From Puccinia triticina (taxonomy: Eukaryota > Basidiomycota > Pucciniomycetes > Pucciniales > Pucciniaceae), in NCBI RefSeq assembly GCF_026914185.1, contig NC_070561.1, positions 3,348,001 through 3,412,000 of the forward strand: DNA of 64,000 nucleotides, written 5' to 3'. Below are positions 43,143 through 54,996 of the stretch, in pieces (positions within the stretch are counted from its first letter, which is position 1; the number at the start of each line of letters is the position of its first letter). The notes beneath the pieces are model-generated. The model searched no databases and was not told the origin of the DNA. It was given only the letters and a program-made list of their open reading frames with translations. A program made the position numbers and the translations under genes.

Positions 43143-43647
43143 GTCGAGCGGCCGGGATCGTCAGGCGAAAGAATGCCCACATAAAGACTTCATAAACCCG
43201 TCGTCGGCGTGATCTTGCCGAGTAAGAAAAGAAACTTTGACAGATGTGGGAATGGGTGATGGGGCAAAAAAAGATTAAATGAACATCTGATGAAGTCAAA
43301 TCTTTTTTTGATATCACTGATGATGATGTCGATGATGAGCACGCTGCAGGATCACGCCAAACGGGCTGGATTGGAAATTCTGGGCCATGAGAAAGCTCGA
43401 ATATTAAAATCTGGTTTTAATCCAGCTCAACGCCGGCGTGGGCAGTGCTTACACATAGTTTTGCCCCGCTCATTGTTGTAGTTCATGATCTTTGGTTTAT
43501 TTTGAGTCGGCTCGAGGCGCGGTTCTCACTCAGAATTTCCAATCCTGCAGGGTCGGCAGTGGACCAGTGGTGCTCATCAGTCGACATCATCATCAGTATA
43601 CAAATAAATAGGTATGGCTTTATTTTTGCATTTAAATTTGTGCCCCA

Positions 43648-44073
43648 TCACCGCTGGATCCTGTGACAGTGAGCCTTCCCACGGCCATCAAAGTTTCTTT
43701 CTCTAGCTTGGTTGCTGGCCTTTTTTCTTATTTTTTTCGTTGTTTGTTTTTGTGCTTGTTTTGATTCAGCAGAGTGTCCTTGACTCCGAGCCGAACCCAT
43801 ATCATTTTTTATCAAGTGGGATCCACCCCGTTTCCTGGCCCACTCCTCAAAAGTGGTTCGTCCTGTGCCCCCCCTTAGTCCGCGCTGTTTTCCCAGACGG
43901 AAGCGTTCTTGTTGGTCTTCATTTATAACATCATCATCTCCAGATAGTTCGACCTGCTCTTTTCGCACGACCTTTAAGGATCGCTGACCATATTGTCGCC
44001 CACTTCGATCCTCAACTTTCCTCTGGGAGTTCATCTTTTTATATATGCACCTTGACTTGCTTCCCTCTCTCAC
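43648..44073 (-). CDS. Hypothetical basic protein, 141 aa
   Basis: The frame begins MREGSKSRCIYKKMNSQRKV and is rich in R, K, Q, E and G (GRTTFEEWARKRGGSHLIKN, then KKIRKKASNQARER). It is divergent from the CSL gene (start 44581), so the two could share a promoter region. Nuclear or RNA-binding use is conceivable from composition but no domain is recognisable, and it could be a chance frame. Confidence 0.3.
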   Translation of the reverse strand: MREGSKSRCIYKKMNSQRKVEDRSGRQYGQRSLKVVRKEQVELSGDDDVINEDQQERFRLGKQRGLRGGTGRTTFEEWARKRGGSHLIKNDMGSARSQGHSAESKQAQKQTTKKIRKKASNQARERNFDGRGKAHCHRIQR

Positions 44074-44580
44074 ACTCTGAAATTTACACCGACACTCCTC
44101 TTCTCCAGCACCACTTGTTGACTTGATCTAGCACAGTAAGCCTCCCAGAGTCAAGTCTTTTTTTTCCTGGAGTGTTTGTCCGAATTCCTTTCCAGCATCC
44201 CGGATCCCACCCGCTCTTATTTCCTTGTCCATCATCTCTGGCAGCTAGCAGCACTCCTTGCGTCCACCGGGATACTTTCGTTCCGCTCCTGTGGCTTTTA
44301 AGTTGGGCACTGACTCTTATTCCGCTCGACACTTCTCACGCGGCCAACTTAACGCGTGACGATAGCCAGAGACCGCACTTTCTTCATTCACCTCCCTGAT
44401 TCAACTCCATTCTTTATCGAGGGACACTTGGGATCTCCAACAGACTATCTTCGATACACTCTCTCGCCTATCCGCGCTCACACAACCCATACTATCCATC
44501 CGCATCTTTCTCATCAGCTTGGATACCCCACACCCAATTAAGCGAGAGGTTAGACTCGAGTCGGAATTCAAAAGCGAAGG

Positions 44581-47500
44581 ATGACTGACTACGGCGTCAT
44601 CGGGGCCCCACCTGTCTCCCACCTACCCGTACCAACCGAGAATAACTCTCAGGAGAACGATCGGCATCTCCAGCTCCAGCCAACCTTGTCCCATCAGCTC
44701 TCACCATCATATCCTTCACCCCCAAAGTCGGCCGCACTGACCGAGATATCGAATAGGATCAAGGAGGAGGACACCAAGAATGTGAGCTCTCACCACCAGC
44801 AACGCTTCTCTCTTTCTGTTTCTCGAGTGCAACCAGCAGCCCTTGGTGCGGGGGGTCTCAGTACAATGTGCCCGGGGGGGGCACCCTGGGTCGTGATGCA
44901 TATATGCATGTATGCGTACAGCCGTGCCGATCTCTGCGGGGCTAAAACACGAGCATGAAAATGTGCCCGCTATAAGCCACCAGCTGATTGATTGCTTATT
45001 AATTAATTCAATTTGCTTTAATTCCTTTTCTTAGTCAGACCACCCCTTCCAGATCGTCTCGTCCCCCAGCCAGGGCACGGAGATCCACCCCTTGGACCAC
45101 TACAGCCAGCACCCGCACCCGCACCACGCCTCGCACTTCCCGATCTTTCAGGAACATCCCAATCACCACACTCCGCCCACCTCAGCCGATCTGCCCTACC
45201 ACAGCAGCACCCTCCCCTCCAGCTTCCATCTCCCCCACTCCGACCCCTTCCAACCGTCGCCCACCTGGTCCCATTCCCCGCAGGTCGACTTCCACCAGCC
45301 CCACCTCTCTCTCTCCACGCCGATCTCCGCCAAGGGGCTCAGCAGCGCAGACAGCACCCGCAGCTTCCCCCTCAGCCGTCTGCTCACGATCCCCTACCAG
45401 CTCGACTCGCCAGACTCGAAGCTCGATGGCTATCAGCTCTCCCCCGGCTTTGGCTTACCGAGCCTCGATGGCGCCTACAATGAGTTCAACGGTCACCATC
45501 CCGTCAGCCAGCCCCACCGATTCGGCTCACAGCTCAAGGGCCTGCACCAGATCCCGCCGATCGATCATCACCCCCCTTCGGCGCCGGCCGACTACGCCCC
45601 CCGCTCTCCGCCCGCCCGGCAGAACCACCCGTTCCATCTTCCATCCCGTCTGCCGTCCACCCCCTCCGACTCCTTCCCCTTCCTCCTGCCGAGCCATCTC
45701 GCCCAGCCTGCCCCGGAAGCCCAGGCCGGCCAGAAGAGGAAGTACGAGCCAGACTGCTTCTCCGAACCCTTCTCACCCAAGCTTCAACGCCCCTCCCCCG
45801 TACCCATCCAGCCCAGCAGAGTGTCTCTCAATACTGTCGGACTCGAATCCGGCCATGAGAGAATGACTACTATCCTCTGCCTGCATGCCTCAGGTCCGTC
45901 AACCCTCCTCTCGCCCTCCAGACATTCTGAATATTAACATGTGATGTCTTGTGTTTCCAGTTGCCCAGAAGTCTTACGGACAGGAGAAACGCTTTTTGTG
46001 TCCTCCCCCGTTAGTGCGGATCACTGGGCCCTACAGACAGCTGCCCAAGTCGTACCGGCCAATACTATCCATGTCGATCTTGAACGAGAATGGGCAGAGG
46101 CATCTGTGTCAAACCGCTTTGCTGGGTGAAGATGAATCCAACGTCCACTTCAAAAGCCTTCACATCAGCGGTGCTGCCAAGAAGGCCAAGCACGTCAATC
46201 TCGAGTTGTCGCTCCATCCCCCAATCTTGCACGACCCCAAACCCCTTCCAAACGTTGGGCCCGAGATGGATGAGTTGATGCCACCCTTCGCAACCTTCAG
46301 GTCCTCAGACTGTACAATTATCTCCAAGCCATCCAAGAAAACTGCAAAAGCACGCAATACCCAATCGTGCATCTTCAATGGCTCAACGATCTGTTTGTTC
46401 AACCGAATCAACTCTCAAACCGTGCGGACGAAATACCTTTGTGTTCAAGATGGTCAACTAGCTGCCCGAGCTGCACAGTGGTCCGCTTTTACGATCCGAG
46501 TCCTTCGTCGTGCAGAAGAAGCTGGAGCTGACGGCACCCCGCCGATCACTGCTAAAACGCTCCTCTCTAGCAGTATACCTGGCGCTGATCGTACCGTTAC
46601 CTATGGCTCCGAGGTCGAGCTGATTGACTTTGTCACGGGCGTCTCCAGCGGGCCCTTAATTGTTCGGAAGGTAGAGAAAAACATGGTGCAGAAGGACGCC
46701 ACTGGCCCGGTTAGTCAGATGCAGAAATTAGCCTTCTGTCTGCTGGATAAACCCTCTGGGTCTGCGCTTTACATCAGCGCCCTAGAAGGGGTACCACTCT
46801 CTGCCAGCTCTCCTCCAACCGTACCTACTCCAGCCTCGGAAATGAATGCCAATCCAGATGGCACCGATTTGTCTGGCCTTCCTCTTGGGCCCCCACTAGG
46901 TTATACCAGCGCTCCTGCCCCCCAGACGACGCGCATGCTCCACATGCTGCAGCTTCAGCCTCCTCGGGCAACCCTTCCCTCTGAAGACCCAAATGGCATC
47001 CCCTTTGATGAGATTGACGATTCTGTTGCTTGGACAGTGATCGGTGTCGGTAAGTTTTTTTTCCCCTCAATATCACCGCAGATTCGATCATCAAACTGAG
47101 TGTCTTGTTTTTATCCTTTGTCATCAGCCCACTTTTCCCACTCCTTCATTGATCTCTCCCACTACTACCCCCAAATCCCTCAACTGCCGATCACACCATT
47201 TCCTGCTTTGACTGCCCGCCCACAGGTCGATCTTCACGCCTTAACGATGACCCTCAGGGTGACAGGATTTTTTGACGCGCACGCTCGGGCAATGGAGATC
47301 TGGCTGGGGCCCATTGGCGCACTGGAAACCAAGGTCTCGGCCACTTCGGGGTTAACATTAGAGCCCAGCATCGGTGACGGTGGGGCGAATGAAAACTCGG
47401 GTTCGAACGGGTTGAGGCTGCAGGTCTCGTCGGATGCCTCCAATGGATGGTCCTCGCACCGCAAAGGAGCTCGTCGGGAGTCGACACTCTTGGTCACCTT

Positions 47501-47837
47501 GCCCCCCCTAGAAAGTGTCTACTGGACCTTGCATCGCAAAAATATGCCCAGTCGGTCGGTCATCGTGCTGGATGAGTCTAATCGGTCGATGAGCGAATTG
47601 GTCGGCCGCAACGGGGACGGGGCGGCCAGGAATGAGAACGGACATCTCAATCACTCCAATCATATTCCCGCCTTGCCTATCACCCTCATCCGCGCCGACG
47701 GGATCTCATACGTTATGGGCCACTCTATCTGTCTCTGCGAGGTCAATCACGACGAACACAAAGAAAACGAAGACATCTCTAAAGCTTCCCCTGACGAGCC
47801 CGATCGATCACATACATTCATCTTAAAAGTCATTTAA
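44581..47837 (+). CDS. CSL (CBF1/Su(H)/LAG-1 family) DNA-binding transcription factor
   Basis: Four exons join in frame: 44581-44781, 45035-45893, 45961-47049 and 47128-47837 (952 residues); the second intron has an unusual GTCCGT donor, the others GTGAGC and GTAAGT. Residues 1-340 are a long, low-complexity, H/P/S-rich tail, as in many fungal members. The Rel-like N-terminal domain starts near residue 340 (MTTILCLHASVAQKSYGQEK) and includes the signature KSYGQEKRFLCPPP that contacts DNA. The beta-trefoil follows (NGSTICLFNRINSQTVRTKY, DGQLAARAAQWSAFTIRVL, GSEVELIDFVTGVSSGPLIV, VSQMQKLAFCLLD). Exon 3 ends at VAWTVIGV and exon 4 supplies the C-terminal Rel/IPT domain (LPITLIRADGISYVMGH). CSL proteins bind GTGGGAA-like sites in the nucleus; fungi lack Notch, and fission yeast members act in cell adhesion and cell-cycle control. 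No premature stops. I infer the first exon from frame and composition, so the extreme N-terminus is the least certain part. Confidence 0.9.
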
Positions 47838-48895
47838 CAGACCTCTCTCTTCTTGATCTGTAGTCATTAACGTGGAAACCTCATCTTGATTTGCTCACAT
47901 GGAGATACACATGTAGTCTAAAAAACACGCAACGTCTTTCAAAACCTTCGCCATCCATTCGAACACGATAACCCCCTCCTCACCCCTTCCATCTTTTGTT
48001 TGTTTTGTCCCTAGGCTGAGTCCTGCTTCATTTACTCGTTTCGCAACTTGCCCCGCCACTCTTCGTGATTTGCATTCATCTCCCTTTTTTGTAACACGTC
48101 CTCTTTGGATCTCGTTTGTACTTCTTCCAGCAGCACACACCCTTCTCTTTCCCGGTTATTTCTTTTTCTTGTGCGGAACTCACTTACATATATACATAGA
48201 CATTTTTTTTGACAGGGGGGGCACGATGGTTCGTTTTTGTCGCTTTTATTCGGAAATCCTTATATATTCTTTTTTTTACATCTACTACAGCATCTTTATC
48301 TCGTTTTTTTGGTCACTGTTCCTGTCTGCTCCTGTTTGATTTGCCTACATGCATCGGAAATTCGAGCCCTAGCAACACATGAGACTTGTGGACATCTGCA
48401 CACATTCCGATTCTGACTTGTAGGCGGGCCGTGCCGTCTGGGCGGCGCAATGCGACAGGTGGTTTACCGCTTCGCCCGGGAGGGGTGCGAGTTGTTTGGC
48501 TTAACAAGGAACAAAAAGGACAATGATGTAAACTGCACAACAACCCATGACCGCCATGGTTTTTTTTCGCTTCGGCAAATAAATTTTGAAATCCCATAGT
48601 TTGGGAAATTGCTATTGAACACACTATTTGGGATTAATGAAAGAATATCAGTGGGAATGAATAGGACAGGAAAGGACAGGAAGAGACCATTGGGTTAGGA
48701 TAACGATTAAACACAACTGGAAAGAAAAGCATTTTTTTTCTTTCTAATCCTTGGTTTCCAAAACAAAAGTTACAAAAACAACAGACTCCAATAATAATGA
48801 AATATAAATTAACCAAGAATTGTGTTTGGATTTATCGAGATGAGGAAGGTGATGGTGTACTTCAAAACAGCTTGAGTCACTTCAAAGGTGGCAAA
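47838..48895. other. Convergent intergenic region between CSL and the secreted-protein gene
   Basis: The two flanking genes point towards each other. The sequence is pyrimidine-rich on the CSL side, with runs of T, and AT-rich before 48895, consistent with 3' untranslated and termination regions. I see no other gene. Confidence 0.5.
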
Positions 48896-50911
48896 TCATC
48901 GATTTCTCGCCCGAGCCTGAGGGTTGTGTGTTTTGTAAATTACATCTTGTCCAGCAGCATCAAAAGATTTTAAATTCCTGCGCTCGGCTTGCGCCTCATT
49001 TAGCAGAAAATCTCCGGGATGGTTTTTGAAAGGCATTTTTTTGCTGAGATTGAAGCGATCTGAAGCGTTCTGCACGAGCCGGATTATTTGGGGGAAGAGG
49101 TTTGGTCGATGAAGAGGGCTGGTCTTGATGAGATGGTCCTCATGGGATGAAATCACACGAGCAAGTTGTTCAAGTTCGTGTGGAAACAGATACTGGAGTT
49201 TCCCCCATTCAGTCTCATCCAGCTCGTCTAGCCTGATGTTTTGCTCGAGCTTGAGTGCCAATCGTTGGTCTTCTACTCTTTCTTGACAGGCTCTCATCAG
49301 GCTCTCTTGAAGAGAGAGTCTTTCAAAGGCCCGTTCAGTGTCAGTAGTCACGGGTATCTTCCTCAGTGCTAGTCCAAGAATCTGTACCTTGGTGGCCAAA
49401 AGCATTGTGTCAAGACCTTCTTCATTGCCAGTTGATTCAATCATATTCGTCCCAATAAACTCTGGACTGCCATCCGTCCCTCTCTTTCCGTGGATCTTTC
49501 TCATCGTTTGGATAGGCATTTCTACGACTGACAAACCTTGACTGTTTTCAAGTTCTGTTCTTGCCCTATTGATCAATTCCGAAGCTGTGGGAGTCCAGAG
49601 CTGCTCTTTCATCCAGTAATACTGCTTCGCTAATCTTTTAACCTCGCGTGTCTCTGGTTCGGTGAGCAAGTCGATGACCTCGTGTGGATGAGATCTTTGG
49701 TAATATGCCGTGTTCTTCCTCACTTTTTCGCTAAAGCTCAGTCCTTTCAGATTCCTTGGGCTACGTTCATCAACCTTGCCACTCAATACCTCATAAGCCT
49801 TCTGGGTTCTGAGATTTTTGGCAATTTTCTTGAGGTTACTTTCTCTTTCCCCCAGCCTTTTACATTCAGCTTCTAAGGCTTTGATTAGTCCCACATCGTA
49901 TTCAGTCCAAAATTTGCCCTCTCTTTCCTCGGCACTCAAGTCCTGGAGTGCTTTAACAATAAGGTCTATATCTTCATGATCAGTGTGATCTTCAAATTGA
50001 CTTCCTGTTTGGAATTCTTTGAAAATCTTCAGAAGGTGTTCAGACTGCTCTTGCCTTCTAACAGTCACTGTACGACGGTTAATCTCCTCGAGTAATTTTT
50101 TTTCGTCTGCGGAAAGCTTGATCACCTGTGGTTTAGGTTCAAAACTTGAGAACCCTGCAATTTTGTTGGTCAGCTCTAGTTCTGGCTGGGTTATTTTGAA
50201 CCCAGCTTCTCGAACCCTTTTCATTTTCAGTAAAATATTTTCCTGACTTGTTACGGGTCTCTGTCGAACTGGCTGATACCCTCCCCGACTCCACCTCTGG
50301 GCAAGTAATGCATCTGCTTTTTGCTCCAAGAGAGTTCTTCGGATCTTGTTTTCATTCCAAGCTTCCTTTGCACTACTGATGCTTTCAATGGTACTTCTTA
50401 ACTTATTCAATTCTCGTTTATGGTCGTCTCCATAGTTTCCGATGAAGCAAGATGACTGGCCCCAAATACTAGGGAAGCAAACCGATTTCAGTTCATCTTT
50501 GCTCAATTCCGATAGCTTCTTGCCATGAAGACTCGGATCCATTTTAGCATTCAAAAAATCTTTTGCCGTGTCTTCAGGGGCCTTGTAAGTATCCTCCCTA
50601 GAAAGCCTACTCTTAGGCCTTGGTATGGGCAATACTCGTGCGGGAGGCCTTTTGGTTTTCGGCGCTGGAGCAAGCCTAATCTCCATCCCAGTCTTTCCGT
50701 TTACCAGAAGCGGTTTGAAAAACAACCTGTGTTCCAAGTTCCGTCCGTTGGTTTGCTGCTCCGCGAGCTTTGATATCACATTGGTGCTTGATTTGACATG
50801 CATCCCATGGCTTGCTAGCATCATGTGATAGATTAAAGTTAAACATATAAAAAAACCAAGGTTAAATCTAGTGTTGGTGTTTAGGTGAATTGGCGAAGGT
50901 AATTTTATCAT
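48896..50911 (-). CDS. Predicted secreted protein, 671 aa, unknown family
   Basis: A single uninterrupted frame starts MIKLPSPIHLNTNTRF and has a hydrophobic segment at residues about 18-34 (NLGFFICLTLIYHMML), then ASHGMH, consistent with a signal peptide although the charged n-region is long. The mature part is highly charged and predicted helical, with leucine/glutamate/lysine-rich stretches (LSADEKKLLEEINRRTVTVR, ERESNLKKIAKNLRTQKAYE) suggestive of coiled coils. Only a few cysteines occur. I recognise no catalytic domain. Large helical secreted proteins without homologues are common in rust secretomes, so effector or extracellular function is possible but unproven. The absence of introns over 2 kb is notable next to intron-bearing CSL. 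Open length and low repeat content make it a real gene with good probability. Confidence 0.75.
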   Translation of the reverse strand: MIKLPSPIHLNTNTRFNLGFFICLTLIYHMMLASHGMHVKSSTNVISKLAEQQTNGRNLEHRLFFKPLLVNGKTGMEIRLAPAPKTKRPPARVLPIPRPKSRLSREDTYKAPEDTAKDFLNAKMDPSLHGKKLSELSKDELKSVCFPSIWGQSSCFIGNYGDDHKRELNKLRSTIESISSAKEAWNENKIRRTLLEQKADALLAQRWSRGGYQPVRQRPVTSQENILLKMKRVREAGFKITQPELELTNKIAGFSSFEPKPQVIKLSADEKKLLEEINRRTVTVRRQEQSEHLLKIFKEFQTGSQFEDHTDHEDIDLIVKALQDLSAEEREGKFWTEYDVGLIKALEAECKRLGERESNLKKIAKNLRTQKAYEVLSGKVDERSPRNLKGLSFSEKVRKNTAYYQRSHPHEVIDLLTEPETREVKRLAKQYYWMKEQLWTPTASELINRARTELENSQGLSVVEMPIQTMRKIHGKRGTDGSPEFIGTNMIESTGNEEGLDTMLLATKVQILGLALRKIPVTTDTERAFERLSLQESLMRACQERVEDQRLALKLEQNIRLDELDETEWGKLQYLFPHELEQLARVISSHEDHLIKTSPLHRPNLFPQIIRLVQNASDRFNLSKKMPFKNHPGDFLLNEAQAERRNLKSFDAAGQDVIYKTHNPQARARNR

Positions 50912-51179
50912 TTTGGAAACTAGAGGTACAGATTCGAGTCTCCTGTCGGGTTGCTATGGTCTGCAAGGAATCTGCAGCTGGAATCGTCCCCTTTTTATGT
51001 TGCTTTTTGGAGCAAGGTCAAACTTCAAAGGTGCCTCTACGTGCGATGGCGTCCTCCTTCACTTGGCAAATAACAGTGTATTCAGGTCACCTGCAATCCG
51101 AGGCAATTACGGTGCCCATCCGTCGGACATGTGACCAGCTTGTAATATACACCTGATCACCTTAAGTACGGACTTACTA

Positions 51180-51850
51180 CAGTCTCCCAAACGATGTTGA
51201 AACATGTGCTTCTCCAGACGAATCTAAATTCACTAATTCACTTCTTCGTGTCACAGGAAACCTCGTTACCTTGGTTAGAGATCAACCAGCTCACACAAAA
51301 CTATGATGAAGTTGAGAACTCAAGTAGCGCAGGTGCACCGTAGAGCATCTCACGGATGAGGATGCTTGTTTTGGAAATGAAATAACTGAGTTTCAATTTC
51401 ATGAAGTTATGTATTCAAATGGCTTACAGCTGAAGAAAAGGTTACTGCTGCCCATTATTCATGATGTTGGTCCAGGACTTCGTTATTGCTTGATTCCGTT
51501 AAAACATACCGGCACCGATGTCCGTGTGACCTCATCACGTGTCACACATAGCGAATGTGGTTTTTAATGATTTCCACGTGATCTACGTCATATGAGTCCA
51601 GAAAACGTGAGCTAACTGCTCACATGGGATGCGGGCAAGTTTCAGTTGGGCTGGTCTTCAACCAAATTTCTTCCAAGCTCTCATGACCGATTGATGAGTC
51701 GCTGTATGGAGTGAAGTCGGACTCACAGGTCACAGGATCACATCAAATATTGAAAAATTGCTTCAATGTCAACGGGCAATTTCAAGCGGTGATTGCATAA
51801 GGATTACTAACAAAAAGAAGATTATGTTAGAGAAGTGGCCCGAAGTGGCT
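51180..51850. other. No gene seen
   Basis: Mixed-composition sequence with short frames only. The part nearest 50911 may be the promoter of the secreted-protein gene. No TATA box in a clear position was found. Confidence 0.35.
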
Positions 51851-51879
51851 TCTTCAATTGGGATGATTTATTGGGTGCT

Positions 51880-52290
51880 AAGTTTGCCCGAAGGCCCCTC
51901 CCGCAGGGGGGAAGGATTTGAAGTTGTACCCAATCCAACGTCATACAGCACGCGTGCGCTTCGGTGTCCCAAAGACGAGACACAAAATAACGCCCTGGTA
52001 TACCTGTTTGGTCTTTGGGACGGCGCCGTGACGCCACACTTTGCCGTGCGCGGGGTGGATCTGTGATCTTGAAGTGCAAGTTTTGTGACATGTCACATAG
52101 CCTACACAGCGGGGCAACTGGGATATCAGCAGGGCGCTCGCTTTGGAGGGCCCTGGTGGCCTGGGCTGGAGCGAAGCGCGACCTCCGAAGGAGGCTGACT
52201 TATCACAAGTCCCTCGCCTCGGTGGGCCCTGATACAGCCTAGGCTGGCGCAAAGCGCCCTCGCGCGAAGCGCGACCTCCGAAGGAGGTAC
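51880..52290. repeat. Word tract with GCGAAGCGCGACCTCCGAAGGAGG
   Basis: Palindromic and complementary words (CCTCCGAAGGAGG, GCGCGAAGCGCG, CCCGAAGGCCCCTCCCGCAG) recur; CGCGACCTCCGAAGGAGG appears at about 52168 and 52277. No coding function is evident. The tract adjoins the start of the tandem unit at about 52272. Confidence 0.65.
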
Positions 52291-52748
52291 TTGCAGGTAA
52301 AGCCAAAATTTGGCTTGAGAGCTTTCAGTATTTTTGTGGGCGTTTTTTCCCACTCCCCTTTCATGTGTCTTCTCCTTGTGTATTCCTATTGCCTGTTGTG
52401 CCAGATTAAAGGCCTGATTTTTCTCTATCTTTTGGTGCCAATCACCAATTTTTCCCCCTTCACAAACTCCTTCCATCCCCCTTTGAAGTTTGTGATTTTT
52501 TTGTGTTTGACCAGAAGTGTGTATGTAAATTCCCAGAAGATCCATGTGGACTCAATTGAAATACAGAACTCCATCCTCCATTCACCTTGACTGCTGAGCA
52601 AGGGTAACACTCTCCTCAAGTGTAGATATCACAAAGTGATATCCACTGCGCTTCAGCTTGCTGACTCACAAGGAGTGTGCGCTGTGTAAGGACAATTTGA
52701 TTCAAAAAGCTGACCAAAAGCCATGATTTTCCTGAAGCTCCCACACGG

Positions 52749-53782
52749 TGTGGTGTGCTGTGCCTGTTGCAATGCCAAAAGGAAATATGAAAAGGAATTA
52801 TGATAGTACAGTTACAAACAGGTGGAACCCATTACAAGAGGAGGAGATAATCTTACACAACAGTTACAACATTTACATACATACACTCTTTGGTAGCCAC
52901 AGCGGATTGGACGGAAGAATACACGGCGTGGATACGAGGATGAGGGAGGAGGAAGGAAGGAGGACCAGAGAGAGGCTTTGACCCCCAAATCCTGGAAAGG
53001 AGGAGTATTCTAGTTGGGTGCAGAGTGCATGGAAGGTGGCTTGGGTACATAGCAACACATGACATCAGGCAGTGCAATATATGCAGGCAGATAAGGTGTT
53101 CAAATGGTGTCACTGCAGCATAATTCCCTCATTGTTTGTGTGGCTGTGCAGTACAGGTGTACATATGCTGTGCAACTGAGATCCCCTGCAGCTAAATTCC
53201 CTCAAACACATTCCCCTGGAGCTAAAATCCCTCACTCTTCAATATAAAAGGAGCTCTTCTCTCCCCCATAATTTCTCTTTTTGACCATCAGCCTACAAAG
53301 GTTTGGTCACAGTAGTAGTTTAGTGTAGTTTAGCAGTAGTAGTTTTGAGTAGCGTAGAGTCAGTCAGTCAGTAGAGTGTTAGTGCAGTAGTAGAAGCAAC
53401 AATCAACAACCAACCAACCAACAACCCATTCTCCTTATTAGCATATTAGTAGTAGAAGTAGTAGTACAAATTACAACATCAACAACATTAGAGGAACTTC
53501 ACCATAACAAACCACGTTATCCTTAGTTATAACCAGTTGGAAAACACATTGAATTAGATTTTTAGGTCTGATAGAGATTAATATATAAAAGTAAGAGCTA
53601 TCTTGGAATCTGCCACATTTTTCTTAAATATTGATTACAAGACTCTTGGTTATTTGCATAGTACTATTAGAGGGGCAGGTCTTTCAAACCACCCGTAGAT
53701 TGTAATAGCCTTTCAACCTATCATACAATTTATTTCCCCCTCAAAGGAACTTTGATTACCCATCCATCCCTGAAGTCCTACA
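52749..53782 (+). mobile_element. Solo LTR related to family B (1034 bp)
   Basis: It begins TGTGGTGTGCTG and ends TCCTACA, flanked by ACGG on both sides (52745-52748 and 53783-53786). Unit B of the tandem duplication lacks it at the corresponding site (GCTCTCACGCGGAAAAATGC near 56046-56065). It shares GCTAAAATCCCTCAC and ATATAAAAGGAGCTCTTCTC (TATA at about 53243) with the family B LTRs. The transcribed part contains CAGTAGTAG-type triplets (53310-53400). No internal region is present, so recombination between two LTRs probably removed it. Confidence 0.7.
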
Positions 53783-53994
53783 ACGGAAAAAAGCCAATAA
53801 CTCATAAGCCTCCCATTGGGGATGGGAGATGCTTTGCATTGGGGTGCTTCGCACCCCCAGTTCCTGGAGGTTTAGTTAAGTCAGGAAGGAGGGACTTGCG
53901 GGTAATCACAAAATTTTGGCGTGAGGGCTTCTGCCCTTTTGTTGGGAGTTTTTTCCCGTCTTTCTGGTGTCTTCCCCTGAGAAATAGTCCACGC

Positions 53995-54996
53995 TAAGGC
54001 TGGGACCCGAACCCCGGCTTTTGGGCCATGCCCCGGGGTGTATGCCCCAGGGTTAGGGCATCGGGATGGGACTCATATCATGCCCCGAACCCCGGGTCAT
54101 GACAGGCTCTGAGGATGGGGGCAAGGGTGCGTCTTTTTTTTGAGTTTTCAACCTTTTTCTCTGCTCAAAATTCATTTTATGGATCTTTTACTTGTGTAGG
54201 TACAACTCACAATGCTTGAAATTATAATGAAACGGGATCACAATGGGCTCGGTACCATTGATCCTTGAGGCAAATAAGGACCGGCCCCTCCTTCCCCTTG
54301 CCCTCAAACACTTCCATGTCACCTGCTCGGAAAGCATGCCAGTGACATCCACTCCGCGAACGAGGCCCGCTGGCTGGTCATCAAGGGCTACTACCGAGCC
54401 TGCCTCATACCGACGCCCGCCCACTTGCCCCCGCTCCCTGTGGGCAGCTTGTGGAGGAAAGACGAGCCCCAGAAGAAGCTTGTCGCCTTCCTGGGCGGCC
54501 AGGACGTTAACAGTGCTTGGCCAAGCGCAAGGGCTGACGCCAAACGGGATTTTGTCGCAGCTGACAGGGGGTGTTGCGGGGCATTTGCAAGGGGTAGTAG
54601 GAGCGGCGCTGATCAGCAGACGCCTGGATGCAGGGAAGGGCAGCTGCACAGGACCGGTCCTAGCTGGACGGAGCTCAAGAGGTCGGCAATCCATGCGCTC
54701 GGATTGCTGTTCCACATTGGCCTCAAGACCGCCCGGGCCTTGCCCCAGACCTTGCTGCCCCCCAAGCTCATCTCCGTGACCGCCGAGAACCAGGGCTTGC
54801 CCACCCCTATGCTTGCCATCACCAGCCTCCCCCTTGACCTTATGTTTTGAGCCTCCAGCGGCGAGGACTAGATTCCCCTCTGGGGTTGATTTTTTTTGGT
54901 TCCATCCCCGGGGTTCAGGGCATGCCACGATCAGTCCGGGGTCTGTGCTTCGGGACGAGCTTCATGCCCCGTCCCGAACCCCGGGTCCCACCCTTA
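53995..54996. mobile_element. hAT-like non-autonomous element (1002 bp), 8-bp target duplication
   Basis: The ends are TAAGGCTGGGACCCG and CGGGTCCCACCCTTA, complementary at 14 of 15 positions. The 8 bases GTCCACGC occur directly on both sides (53987-53994 and 54997-55004). An 8-bp duplication with TA(A/G)GG-type ends fits hAT. Subterminal regions on both sides are rich in CCCGAACCCCGG and ATGCCCC words, as expected for transposase-binding arrays. The interior is GC-rich with open frames on both strands but no transposase motif; it may contain captured host sequence. Confidence 0.88.

Noticed and set aside
45426..45866. Alternative plus and minus frames over the CSL N-terminal region
   Set aside because: They are shadows of the H/P/S-rich CSL exon 2; only the chosen frame joins in phase with the DNA-binding exons.
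54188..54928. A 246-aa minus frame and two overlapping plus frames inside the hAT-like element
   Set aside because: All three frames are open because of GC bias; no transposase or other domain is visible. Captured host sequence is possible but unsupported.
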